Of a stretch of DNA of 64,000 nucleotides, positions 8,269-16,216 are shown piece by piece. The DNA is from Pseudozobellia thermophila (lineage in GTDB: Bacteria > Bacteroidota > Bacteroidia > Flavobacteriales > Flavobacteriaceae): contig NZ_FQYU01000005.1 of the NCBI RefSeq assembly GCF_900141855.1, positions 131,790 to 195,789 of the forward strand, given 5' to 3'. The position numbers and the translations under genes were made by a program. The notes under the pieces were generated by a model. That model saw only the letters and a list, made by a program, of their open reading frames with translations, had not been told where the DNA came from and made no database searches. Every line of letters starts with the position of its first letter. The stretch's first letter is position 1.

Positions 8269-9759
8269 ATGCGTCTTAATTCAAAAATAATATTCCATAT
8301 CATGGGGCTGCTGTTGCTGTTCAACGGTGGCTTTATGGTGATGGCGGCCCTGGTCAGCGGCATTTATTCCGATGGGGCGACCTTGGGCATAGCCTTGGCG
8401 GCCATTACCTCGATGTTCGTGGGTACCCTTGCCATGTTCTACACCCGCGACCACAAAAAACAGGTAAAGCGTAAGGAAGGCTATATAATTGTGAGCTTCG
8501 GCTGGGTGGTGATGTCGGTTTCGGGAATGCTGCCCTATCTTTTTTCAGGGGCCATACCCTCGGTTACGAATGCCTTTTTTGAAACGATATCGGGGTACAC
8601 CACTACGGGGGCGTCGATTTTGGACGATATCGAGTCCTTGCCCGAGGGACTTTTGTTTTGGCGCAGCCTTACCCATTGGATCGGAGGTATGGGCATCATT
8701 GTGCTGGCCATTGCGATCCTTCCCCTGTTGGGTATAGGGGGCATGCAGTTGTTCGCCGCCGAGGCGCCCGGGCCGAGTGCCGACAAATTGCACCCGCGTA
8801 TTACCGATACGGCCAAACGGCTCTGGCTGATCTATGTCGGCTACACCTTGGCCGAAACAATATTGCTCAAGTTGGCCGGAATGTCCTTTTTCGATGCGAT
8901 CAACCACTCTTTGGCCACCCTTTCCACCGGGGGGTTCTCGACCAAAAATTTAAGTGTCGCCTATTGGAACGACCAACCGCTGATACAGTATATTATCATC
9001 CTTTTCATGTTCTTGGCGGGTACTAATTTTGTGTTGAGCTACTTTGCCTTTAAAGGCAAGGTACAGCGTATCTTAATGGATGAGGAGCTGAAGTTCTATA
9101 CCGGTTTTATCGTATCGTTTACCATCATCGCCGCTTTGGTGGTGTACTTTAAGGCCGACGTCGCCATTAGCGATTACCACCCCATGGTTTTGGGCGGTGC
9201 CGAAAGTGCCTTCCGGCATGTGCTGTTCCAGGTGGTGGCGGTGGTTACTACGACAGGGTTTGTGACCGCCGATTTTACAAGCTGGACCCCCTTTTTGAGC
9301 GTTTTCTTTTTCGGATTGATGTTCTTGGGGGGCTCGGCGGGCTCGACGGCGGGAGGTATTAAGGTAATGCGGCACATCTTGATCATTAAGAACGGACTAT
9401 TGGAGTTTAAGCGAACCCTGCATACCAGTGCCATTATTCCGGTGCGTTACAATGGAAAAACGGTCAAGGAACAGATCGTCTATAACGTCATCGCCTTTTT
9501 TGTGCTCTACATGTTGCTTTTTATAATAGGGGCCTTGGGCCTTGGTGCCATGGGGATGGATTTTGTGACCTCCATCGGAGGTGCGGCCTCGTCACTTGGC
9601 AACGTGGGCCCGGCTTTCGGTACCCTGAACCCGGTGAGCAATTTTAACGGCCTGCCCGATATCGGTAAGTGGTGGTGCGGTTTTCTGATGCTGGCCGGAA
9701 GGCTGGAGCTTTTTACCGTGCTGATCCTGTTCACCCCCTATTTTTGGAAACGCATCTAG
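8269..9759 (+). CDS. trkH: Trk-type potassium channel/transporter TrkH
   Basis: 496-residue integral membrane protein, the pore of the Trk K+ uptake system. It shows the family's four pore-helix/filter repeats: FETISGYTTTGASIL, NHSLATLSTGGFST, FQVVAVVTTTGFVTADF and SIGGAASSLGNVGPAFG. Between them come the expected paired membrane segments and the strongly conserved GGMGIIVLAIAILPLLGIGG and GGSAGSTAGGIKVMR. Its end, MLAGRLELFTVLILFTPYFW, is typical. It joins trkA without a gap and ends before a bidirectional terminator shared with the aminotransferase. Confidence 0.97.
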   Translation: MRLNSKIIFHIMGLLLLFNGGFMVMAALVSGIYSDGATLGIALAAITSMFVGTLAMFYTRDHKKQVKRKEGYIIVSFGWVVMSVSGMLPYLFSGAIPSVTNAFFETISGYTTTGASILDDIESLPEGLLFWRSLTHWIGGMGIIVLAIAILPLLGIGGMQLFAAEAPGPSADKLHPRITDTAKRLWLIYVGYTLAETILLKLAGMSFFDAINHSLATLSTGGFSTKNLSVAYWNDQPLIQYIIILFMFLAGTNFVLSYFAFKGKVQRILMDEELKFYTGFIVSFTIIAALVVYFKADVAISDYHPMVLGGAESAFRHVLFQVVAVVTTTGFVTADFTSWTPFLSVFFFGLMFLGGSAGSTAGGIKVMRHILIIKNGLLEFKRTLHTSAIIPVRYNGKTVKEQIVYNVIAFFVLYMLLFIIGALGLGAMGMDFVTSIGGAASSLGNVGPAFGTLNPVSNFNGLPDIGKWWCGFLMLAGRLELFTVLILFTPYFWKRI

Positions 9760-9795
9760 TGCCGCTGGATCCAAATCCCAATACCCAATAAAAAA

Positions 9796-9827
9796 GCCCC
9801 TTGGTAAAACCAAAGGGCCGTTTTTTT
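9796..9827. terminator. Bidirectional terminator between trkH and the aminotransferase
   Basis: Nine-base arms (9796-9804 with 9810-9818, one C/A mismatch) around a five-base loop, with a run of A before and seven T after, so it can end transcripts from both sides of this convergent gene pair. Confidence 0.8.
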
Positions 9828-9848
9828 GTGTTTGTGCAAAAGTGCGGC

Positions 9849-11057
9849 TTAATCCAGCGCTTTTTTGATTCTTGAAATCGCTTCCTTTATTTCGTCTTCC
9901 GATGCGGCATATGAAATTCGAATACAGTCCCCGTTACCAAAGGCATCACCGGTGACGGTGGCCACATTGGCGTGTTCCAAAAGGTACATGGCAAAATCGG
10001 AGGCATTGTTTATGGTTACCCCGTTCAGGGTCTTGCCGAAATAGGCCGTTACATCGGGATAGACGTAAAAGGCGCCTTCGGGCTCATTGCAGCGAAACCC
10101 TTCGATTTCGTTCAAGAGGCCCAGGATAAGTTGTCTTCTTTCCTTGAATTTGTCGACCATGTACTGTACGCGATCGGGCGATTCGGTCAAAGCGGTGATC
10201 ACGGCCCTTTGGGCTATGCAATTGGCACCACTGGTAACTTGGCCCTGGAGCTTGTTGCAGGCGCGTGCAATGGTTTTTGGGGCTCCTATGTAGCCGATCC
10301 TCCAACCGGTCATGGCAAAGGCTTTGGCCACACCGTTGACCGTAACGGTCCTGTCGTACATATCGTCGAAAGCCGCCATTGAGGCATGGGCGGTTACCCC
10401 GTAATTGATGTGTTCGTATATTTCATCGCTTACCACGATAATTTGAGGGTATTTTTGAAGCACATCGGCCAAGGCGCGAAGTTCGGCCTCACTGTATATC
10501 GATCCGCTCGGGTTACAGGGCGAACTGTACCAAAGCATACGGGTCTTTGGGGTAATGGCCGCCTCCAATTGCTCCGGGGTCATTTTAAAGTCGTTGTCGA
10601 TCGAGGTGGCTACTTCGACGGGAACACCTTCCGCCAGTTTGACGATATCGCTGTAACTGACCCAGTACGGGCAGGGAAGGATTACCTCGTCGCCCTTGTT
10701 CAATACCACTTGCGCCACATTGTAGAGCGCTTGTTTGGCCCCTGTCGAAACCACGATTTGGGAAGGGTCGTAGGTAAGGCCGTTGTCCCTTTTGAATTTG
10801 GTGATAATGGCATCCTTCAATTCTGCATAGCCATCGACGGGCGTATACGAATTGTAGTTGTCATTGATGGCCTGTATGGCCGCCTCCTTAATGTAGTCGG
10901 GTGTGTTGAAGTCGGGCTCGCCCAAACTCAAACCGATAATGTCTTTGCCAGCTGCCCGTAATTCGCGAGCCTTTGCCGCCATCTCCAAAGTGGCGGAAGG
11001 GGTTAGACTGTTAATTCGATCGGAAAGTCCGTTAGATGTAACTGTAGTTGCGGTCAT
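9849..11057 (-). CDS. Class I PLP-dependent aminotransferase (aspartate-type)
   Basis: 402-residue fold-type I aminotransferase of the I-gamma/aspartate group. SLGEPDFNTPDYI is the substrate-side loop, YSSPCNPSG and VVSDEIYEHINY contain the cofactor Asn and Asp, and K245 in NGVAKAFAMTGWRIGY is the expected Schiff-base lysine. Start MTATTVTSNGLSDRINSL fits family members. Likely substrates are aspartate/glutamate with oxo-acids, but prephenate or aromatic acids cannot be excluded from sequence alone. It converges on trkH over a shared terminator. The desaturase lies upstream on the same strand, 79 bases away. Confidence 0.93.
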   Translation of the reverse strand: MTATTVTSNGLSDRINSLTPSATLEMAAKARELRAAGKDIIGLSLGEPDFNTPDYIKEAAIQAINDNYNSYTPVDGYAELKDAIITKFKRDNGLTYDPSQIVVSTGAKQALYNVAQVVLNKGDEVILPCPYWVSYSDIVKLAEGVPVEVATSIDNDFKMTPEQLEAAITPKTRMLWYSSPCNPSGSIYSEAELRALADVLQKYPQIIVVSDEIYEHINYGVTAHASMAAFDDMYDRTVTVNGVAKAFAMTGWRIGYIGAPKTIARACNKLQGQVTSGANCIAQRAVITALTESPDRVQYMVDKFKERRQLILGLLNEIEGFRCNEPEGAFYVYPDVTAYFGKTLNGVTINNASDFAMYLLEHANVATVTGDAFGNGDCIRISYAASEDEIKEAISRIKKALD

Positions 11058-11136
11058 CTTGATTTTTTAATTGATAAAAGCGGACGACCGGGTTTCGGTA
11101 CCGGTCGTCCACGTCGATACATTTGGTGCTCAAAAT

Positions 11137-12240
11137 TTATTGCATCTGCAAAGAGGGTTGTTTGCCCAGCTCCTTTAGATGTTTAAAATGCGAAATTATG
11201 GCTTTTCTTGTAGTTTTATATTCGTTGTAGGGCAAATTAAATTCCTTTGCCGTTTCTTTCACAATTTTAGAGATTTTTGTGTAATGTATATGGCTGATAT
11301 TGGGGAATATATGGTGTTCTACCTGGTGGTTGAGGCCACCGGTGAACCAATTGACGATACGGTTCTTGGTGCCAAAGTTTACGGTGGTGAACAACTGGTG
11401 TATGGCCCAGGTGTTTTTCATGCTTCCGTTTTCGTCGGGTAGGGGAGTCTCGGCCTCGTCTACGATGTGGGCGAGCTGAAAAACAACGCTCAGGATGACA
11501 CCGGCGACATAGTGCATGATAAAAAAGCCCAAAAACACCTTCCACCAAGCCAGGTCGACAAAGATCAGGGGTAGCACGATCCATATGGTGACGTACAATA
11601 TCTTGGTAATCACCAAGGTGCTCCAGTTTACGATGGGGTTGGGCAGTTTTCCATACGACAATTTACGCTTCATGTAACGGTACATCTGCATAAAATCGGT
11701 GGTTATGGCCCAGTTGAAGGTCAACAGGCCATAGAGGAAGACCGAATAAAAATGCTGGAACTTATGGTACTTGTGCCATTTGGCATGTTTTGAGAACCGC
11801 AGTATCCTACCGGCCTCCATATCTTCGTCGTGCTCGTGGATATTGGTGTAGGTGTGGTGCAATACATTGTGCTGTACCTGCCAGTTGTATACATTGCCGG
11901 CCAGGATATAGATGCTGCTGCCCATTAATTTGTTGACCCACTTTTTGTTGGAGTAGGCACCGTGGTTGCCATCGTGCATGACGTTCATCCCGACACCGGC
12001 CATACCGATGCCCATAACAATGGTGAGCAAGAGGTTGGCCCATGTAGGCAGCCCAAGGGTCAATATTAAAAAATAAGGGGTTAGGAAGATGGCGAACATG
12101 ATTACGGTTTTTAGGTGCAAGCGCCAATTTCCTGTTTTCTTGATCTGGTTTTCCTTGAAATAATCGTTTACCCTTTTGTTGAGGGTCTTAAAAAATTGTG
12201 CCGGATCTTTTCTGGAGAAGCGTACGGTTTTAGTACTCAT
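11137..12240 (-). CDS. Membrane fatty acid (acyl-CoA/acyl-lipid) desaturase
   Basis: 367-residue di-iron desaturase with all three histidine boxes: HDGNH at 89-93, HNVLHH at 124-129 and a C-terminal HQVEHH followed by IFPNISHIHY. Hydrophobic pairs lie before box one (FAIFLTPYFLILTLGLP) and between boxes two and three. The third box, HxVEHH with a downstream proline, is the form seen in the front-end/linoleoyl-CoA desaturase group, so it may act on already unsaturated chains; regiospecificity cannot be read from sequence. It diverges from rsmG with 107 bases between starts. It probably adjusts membrane fluidity. Confidence 0.92.
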   Translation of the reverse strand: MSTKTVRFSRKDPAQFFKTLNKRVNDYFKENQIKKTGNWRLHLKTVIMFAIFLTPYFLILTLGLPTWANLLLTIVMGIGMAGVGMNVMHDGNHGAYSNKKWVNKLMGSSIYILAGNVYNWQVQHNVLHHTYTNIHEHDEDMEAGRILRFSKHAKWHKYHKFQHFYSVFLYGLLTFNWAITTDFMQMYRYMKRKLSYGKLPNPIVNWSTLVITKILYVTIWIVLPLIFVDLAWWKVFLGFFIMHYVAGVILSVVFQLAHIVDEAETPLPDENGSMKNTWAIHQLFTTVNFGTKNRIVNWFTGGLNHQVEHHIFPNISHIHYTKISKIVKETAKEFNLPYNEYKTTRKAIISHFKHLKELGKQPSLQMQ

Positions 12241-12320
12241 AATTGTGGAATTCTTTTTGCGGGCATTTGAAATTTTACCCTATAATTTTATCGTAGTTAT
12301 AATATCGCAAGTGAATATTG

Positions 12321-12328
12321 TAATTTTG
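12321..12328 (+). promoter_or_regulatory. -7 box of rsmG
   Basis: TAATTTTG, an exact TAnnTTTG, 19 bases before the rsmG ATG. The -33 TTG is not evident at the right distance. Confidence 0.55.
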
Positions 12329-12347
12329 CTTTCATACAAATATACGC

Positions 12348-12983
12348 ATGAAGGCCGAAATAGTTTTTAAATATTTTCCCAATTTATCCGATATCCAACG
12401 ACAGCAGTTGATCATGTTGGAGGATCTTTATAAGGATTGGAATTTAAAAATAAACGTTGTTTCCCGAAAGGATATCGAAGAACTCTATATCCGCCATGTA
12501 TTGCATTCCCTGGGCATTGCCAAGATTCAATCCTTTCGTGGGGGAAGTTCGGTATTGGACGTCGGAACGGGGGGAGGCTTCCCCGGGATTCCGTTGGCCA
12601 TTCTTTTTCCCGAGGTTCAATTTACCTTGGTCGATTCGATCGGCAAAAAAATAAAGGTGGTTGACGAGGTGGTCGACGGACTGGGGCTCAAGAACGTAAA
12701 GACCATAAACTCGAGGGTGGAGCAGATCGACGGGCAATTCGATTTTATCGTAAGTAGGGCCGTGGCGGCCATGCCCACCTTTACCCATTGGGTGAAGGGC
12801 AAAATAAAGAAAGACTCGGTGCACGAACGCAGAAACGGCATTCTCTACCTAAAGGGAGGTGACCTTACCGAAGAACTTAAAGACTACAAAACCGTTGAAA
12901 TATTCGACCTTCCCGATTATTTTGAAGAAGATTTTTTCGACACCAAAAAGGTGGTGTACCTACCGCTTAAATTCAAGGGTTGA
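12348..12983 (+). CDS. rsmG: 16S rRNA (guanine527-N7)-methyltransferase
   Basis: 211-residue GidB/RsmG enzyme methylating G527 of 16S rRNA with SAM. The SAM-binding signature VLDVGTGGGFPGIPLAILFP is intact, with LVDSIGKK as the acidic beta-2 loop and DFIVSRAVAAMPTF as the later conserved segment. INVVSRKDIEELYIRHVLHS is the N-terminal family signature. Length is normal. It starts 107 bases from the divergent desaturase. Its 3' end is next to a small minus-strand ORF whose stop lies two bases past the rsmG stop. Confidence 0.97.
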   Translation: MKAEIVFKYFPNLSDIQRQQLIMLEDLYKDWNLKINVVSRKDIEELYIRHVLHSLGIAKIQSFRGGSSVLDVGTGGGFPGIPLAILFPEVQFTLVDSIGKKIKVVDEVVDGLGLKNVKTINSRVEQIDGQFDFIVSRAVAAMPTFTHWVKGKIKKDSVHERRNGILYLKGGDLTEELKDYKTVEIFDLPDYFEEDFFDTKKVVYLPLKFKG

Positions 12984-12984
12984 A

Positions 12985-13113
12985 CTATAGGCTTAACATT
13001 CTGTAATACGTCTTCCTATATTTTCTGGCATAAATGCGCATGTGGCCCCAAATGTGTATTTGGAGGCAGTTGACGATCATTTTTGTCTTGGCAATCATTG
13101 TATTCCTTTTCAT
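12985..13113 (-). CDS. Small basic protein, 42 residues, unknown
   Basis: Short ORF that I translated by hand: MKRNTMIAKTKMIVNCLQIH at the start, then WGHMRIYARKYRKTYYRMLS to near the end. It is very rich in Lys, Arg, Tyr and Met, with no acidic residue at all, so it is strongly basic. No signal peptide or membrane segment. It has a convincing promoter upstream (TTG, 20 bases, then GAACTTTG). The ATG is about 21 bases downstream of that box. It fits snugly between rsmG (stop two bases away) and open upstream DNA. I do not recognise the family. A nucleic-acid or ribosome-binding role would suit the charge, but that is a guess. Confidence 0.55.
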   Translation of the reverse strand: MKRNTMIAKTKMIVNCLQIHIWGHMRIYARKYRKTYYRMLSL

Positions 13114-13134
13114 AATTCAGCACATTAATTGATA

Positions 13135-13165
13135 CAAAGTTCAGTAAATGACGATTAATTTACAA
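13135..13165 (-). promoter_or_regulatory. Promoter of the 42-residue small ORF
   Basis: Minus strand: TTG at 13165-13163, a 20-base spacer, then GAACTTTG at 13142-13135, seven of eight matches to TAnnTTTG. The spacing lies in the middle of the known 17-23 range. The surrounding 13114-13280 is AT-rich and otherwise holds nothing I can identify. Confidence 0.5.
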
Positions 13166-13283
13166 TTAATTAACGTTAAATTTACATATGTATTGTGTTG
13201 AAAATTATGTTTTTAGGCTTTTTTTTGGGGTGAAGTGCCCAATTTAAGGGGTATTTTTGGGGTTTTGCCCTTATAGGTTAACG

Positions 13284-13313
13284 AAAAACCCCTGTGATAA
13301 TTGCACAGGGGTT
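13284..13313 (-). terminator. Terminator of the DinB-fold gene
   Basis: Perfect ten-base stem (13287-13296 with 13304-13313) and a seven-base loop. On the minus strand the stem runs into five T, a classical Rho-independent end for the gene starting at 13853. Confidence 0.85.
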
Positions 13314-13340
13314 CAGGGTTTTGTTGACGTAAAAAAGGCA

Positions 13341-13853
13341 CTATTTGCTCCAAGGGGGGACTACCCCATTGGATCGGGCATAGGCGATCAGTTGGCCCTT
13401 GTGCTCCCCGTTGTGCTCCATGATGATCAAAAGCCCGGTCAGTTTATTGGCCTTCATAAAGCCAAAGTCGACCTCTTCGCCCAGTTGCTCGTTTTCGACC
13501 ATGGTTATTTTTTCCAATACGAAATCGTTCGATTTCTTTAAGGCGGCAATGATGTTCTCCTTGCCTTTGATCTTGCCCAAATTCATCATATCGACATCCT
13601 CGGGCGGGGCAAACCCCATTTTTGACGCAATATAGTAATTGCCCCCGGCCACATGTAAAAGGGCTTCGCCTACCGAGTTGACGCCCTCCATTGGCCGCCA
13701 ATCGTACTGTTCTTCGGAGAAGGCCTCCGCCAAGGCAACGACTTGGGCCTGGTTGCCCTGTAATACCCCTTGTATGGTGCTTTGTGTCTGAAGGTCTTGT
13801 CCGTAGGCCGTTACGCCTGCCATGCACATAAGTGCGAAAAGTAATTTTTTCAT
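13341..13853 (-). CDS. Exported DinB-fold (DUF664-like) protein
   Basis: 170 residues. The family start MKKLLFALMCMAG at 13853 begins a clear signal peptide (cut after TAYGQ); the longer frame running to 14075 crosses the pruA terminator and is not real. The rest is a four-helix DinB fold: EALLHVAGGNYYIA supplies the first metal His, and IMEHNGEHKGQLIAYAR the other two, so the three-His nickel/zinc site is complete. NGVVPPWSK is the usual end. DinB-like proteins include thiol-dependent transferases, but the substrate here is unknown. Unlike the classic cytoplasmic members, this one is sent to the periplasm. It lies downstream of pruA but behind a strong terminator. Confidence 0.87.
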   Translation of the reverse strand: MKKLLFALMCMAGVTAYGQDLQTQSTIQGVLQGNQAQVVALAEAFSEEQYDWRPMEGVNSVGEALLHVAGGNYYIASKMGFAPPEDVDMMNLGKIKGKENIIAALKKSNDFVLEKITMVENEQLGEEVDFGFMKANKLTGLLIIMEHNGEHKGQLIAYARSNGVVPPWSK

Positions 13854-13943
13854 TTGTCGGTTTTTAGTTGATGTTGATTGAATCTTGTAAGGTGTTCGTT
13901 TACAAGGTATTAAAAAGGTGTTGAATTGCCTTGAAAAAAGAAT

Positions 13944-13981
13944 AAAAAAAAGCGGGCGATTTCTTTTCGGAAATCGCCCGC
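13944..13981 (-). terminator. Terminator of pruA
   Basis: Perfect 12-base stem (13952-13963 with 13970-13981), six-base loop, followed on the minus strand by eight T. Confidence 0.9.
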
Positions 13982-14002
13982 CTTGTAATATTCGGGTTTT
14001 GC

Positions 14003-15631
14003 TTAGCCTAAAAACGGGTAGCGATAGTCTTCGGGAGTTACAAACGTTTCCTTGATCAGGCGCGGAGACACCCATCGGAGCAGGTTCTGGGCAGAACCGG
14101 CCTTGTCGTTGGTGCCCGAGGCCCTGGCCCCGCCAAAGGGTTGTTGGCCGACCACGGCCCCTGTGGGCTTGTCGTTTATATAAAAGTTTCCGGCACTGTT
14201 CTGAAGTGCTTTGGTGGCCTCGTCGATGGCGTAACGGTCGGTGGCAAGAACGGCGCCCGTTAAGGCGTATTCCGAGGTTTCGTCCACTAATTTTAGGGTT
14301 GACGACCAGTCTTGGTCTTCGTAGATGTAGACGGTGACAACGGGACCGAATAGCTCGGTTTCCATAGTGGTGTACTTGGGGTCGGTGGTCAAGATGACCG
14401 TCGGTTCGATAAAGTAGCCTTCCGACTTGTCGTAACCGCCACCTACGATAATTTCGGCGTTCGCATCTTCTTTGGCCTGGTCGATGTACTTGGCCAGTTT
14501 GTCGAAGGAGCCTTCATGGATCACCGCGGTGATAAAGTTTGACATGTCTTCGGGGCTCCCGGGTTTGTTGAACGATTCCACATCTTTCTTCACCAGGTCC
14601 AAGATTTCCTTTGAGGTCGATTTCGGAAGGTAGACCCGCGAGGCCGCACTGCATTTCTGGCCTTGGAATTCAAAAGCGCCCCTGACAATCGCTGTGGCCA
14701 CCTGTTGGGGTTTGGCCGTTGGATGGGCAATTATAAAATCCTTGCCCCCGGTCTCGCCCACAATACGCGGATAGGTTTTATAGATGTCGATGTTGTTGCC
14801 TATCTGTTTCCATAATTGCTTGAAGACATGGGTGGATCCCGTAAAATGGATCCCGGCAAAATCGGGACTGGCCAAAACCGTTTCGGTTATCATTACCGGG
14901 TCTCCATAAACCACGTTGATAACGCCGTCGGGAAGTCCCGCCTCCTTGAATACATCTACGATTACCTTGGCCGAGAAGATTTGGCTGTCGCTCGGTTTCC
15001 ACACCACCACATTGCCCATTAGGGCCGCACTGGCGGGCAGGTTTCCGGCAATGGCCGTAAAGTTGAACGGCGTGATGGCATAGACAAAACCTTCGAGCGG
15101 ACGGTATTCGACCCTGTTCCATAGGCCTGCGGCAGAGTCGGGCTGTTCTTCGTAGATGTCTGCCATATAGGCCACGTTAAAGCGTAGGAAATCGATCAGC
15201 TCACAGGCCGAATCGATTTCGGCCTGATGGATGGTCTTCGATTGGGCGATCATCGTTGCCGCGTTTATTTTGGCCCTATAAGGGCCGGCAATCAGTTCGG
15301 CGGCCTTTAAAAAAATAGCGGCGCGTTGTTCCCATGTAAGGTTCGCCCAGGCGTTTCGGGACTCAAGGCAATTGTCTATGGCCTCCTGTACGTGTTCTTT
15401 TTCGGCCAAGTGGTACTGGCCTACGATGTGTTTATGGTCGTGTGGGGGAGACATGGGCCTGGTGTTGCCCGTCTTGATTTCTTTACTGCCTATGTATAGA
15501 GGGATGTCTACACTGCCCTCGTAATACCTGCGGTAAGCTTTTAGTACCTCGTCGCGTTCGGGGGTGCCCGGCGCGTAGCTCTTTATCGGTTCGTTCTTGG
15601 CTTTTGGTACCTGGAAAAATCCTTTGCCCAT
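14003..15631 (-). CDS. pruA: L-glutamate gamma-semialdehyde (1-pyrroline-5-carboxylate) dehydrogenase
   Basis: 542-residue aldehyde dehydrogenase oxidising glutamate semialdehyde to glutamate, the second step of proline degradation. ITPFNFTAIAGNLPASAALM holds the catalytic-site Asn, VGETGGKD the general-base Glu, and FEFQGQKCSAASRVY the nucleophilic Cys. The C-terminal GGARASGTNDKAGSAQNLLRW is typical of the P5C dehydrogenase branch. Start chosen at 15631 (MGKGFFQVPKAKNEP), which gives the usual family length; eleven upstream codons belong to a frame extension crossing toward the -7 box. It is single-function, with no PutA proline dehydrogenase domain, so that step must be encoded elsewhere. 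Confidence 0.97.
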   Translation of the reverse strand: MGKGFFQVPKAKNEPIKSYAPGTPERDEVLKAYRRYYEGSVDIPLYIGSKEIKTGNTRPMSPPHDHKHIVGQYHLAEKEHVQEAIDNCLESRNAWANLTWEQRAAIFLKAAELIAGPYRAKINAATMIAQSKTIHQAEIDSACELIDFLRFNVAYMADIYEEQPDSAAGLWNRVEYRPLEGFVYAITPFNFTAIAGNLPASAALMGNVVVWKPSDSQIFSAKVIVDVFKEAGLPDGVINVVYGDPVMITETVLASPDFAGIHFTGSTHVFKQLWKQIGNNIDIYKTYPRIVGETGGKDFIIAHPTAKPQQVATAIVRGAFEFQGQKCSAASRVYLPKSTSKEILDLVKKDVESFNKPGSPEDMSNFITAVIHEGSFDKLAKYIDQAKEDANAEIIVGGGYDKSEGYFIEPTVILTTDPKYTTMETELFGPVVTVYIYEDQDWSSTLKLVDETSEYALTGAVLATDRYAIDEATKALQNSAGNFYINDKPTGAVVGQQPFGGARASGTNDKAGSAQNLLRWVSPRLIKETFVTPEDYRYPFLG

Positions 15632-15661
15632 AATTGAGTGTGTTTTGAGTTTAGATGGGGA

Positions 15662-15669
15662 CAAAGGTA
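15662..15669 (-). promoter_or_regulatory. -7 box of pruA
   Basis: TACCTTTG on the minus strand, an exact TAnnTTTG, 30 bases before the pruA ATG. Bases 15670-15816, between pruA and apaG, hold nothing else evident. Confidence 0.6.
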
Positions 15670-15816
15670 GGATGAGTATGTCGAAATAAAAAAAAATTGA
15701 ACCGTTATCGAAGCGAGGTTTTAAAGGTTCGGCCTTACCTTGTCAAGTCGTTGAAAAATACCCTTGGGAATTAGCGGTATGGCGTCGTGGATGTACGGGT
15801 ACCGAAGGGGTATCGT

Positions 15817-16203
15817 TCAATTGAGGGCAAAGGGGGCGTGGAACTTAAAGGTCGGTACGTAGACCCTGAATTTTTCGGTAGAGCTGAAATTGACCATGGT
15901 GTAGTGCCCCCGCATGGCCCCGATGGGGGAGGTGAGAAGGCATCCGGAGGTGTAGGTGTGCGACTCGCCCGGCTTAATGACCGGTTTTTTGCCGATGACA
16001 CCTTCGCCGTCCAAAATTTCAAGTTCGTTGAGGGCGTCGTATATTTTCCAATGCCTAGAGGTAAGCTGAACCGAATCCTTGCTTTGGTTCTCGATGGTAA
16101 TGGTATAGCCAAAGGCAAAGTGCATCTTGTAGTTTTTAAAGAAGGTGCCTTCGAAGCTGGTGTTCACCGAAATTTTAATGCCCTTGGTAACCTGTGTTAT
16201 CAT
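15817..16203 (-). CDS. apaG: ApaG family protein
   Basis: 128-residue single-domain protein with the ApaG (DUF525) immunoglobulin-like fold. Family marks are FGYTITIENQSKDSVQL, SRHWKIYDALN, the glycine-rich GEGVIGKKPVIKPGESHTY and CLLTSPIGAMRGHY. Bacterial ApaG is linked to Co2+/Mg2+ tolerance and the same fold occurs in F-box proteins, but its molecular role is unclear. It sits 13 bases downstream of the DUF3667 gene on the same strand, so they are likely one transcript along with the T9SS plug gene upstream. Confidence 0.92.
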   Translation of the reverse strand: MITQVTKGIKISVNTSFEGTFFKNYKMHFAFGYTITIENQSKDSVQLTSRHWKIYDALNELEILDGEGVIGKKPVIKPGESHTYTSGCLLTSPIGAMRGHYTMVNFSSTEKFRVYVPTFKFHAPFALN

Positions 16204-16216
16204 GCGTTTTGTAGGT

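Noticed and set aside
13854-14075. Extra N-terminal part of the DinB-fold gene
   Set aside because: It would run through the pruA terminator hairpin and end at a plain signal peptide start.
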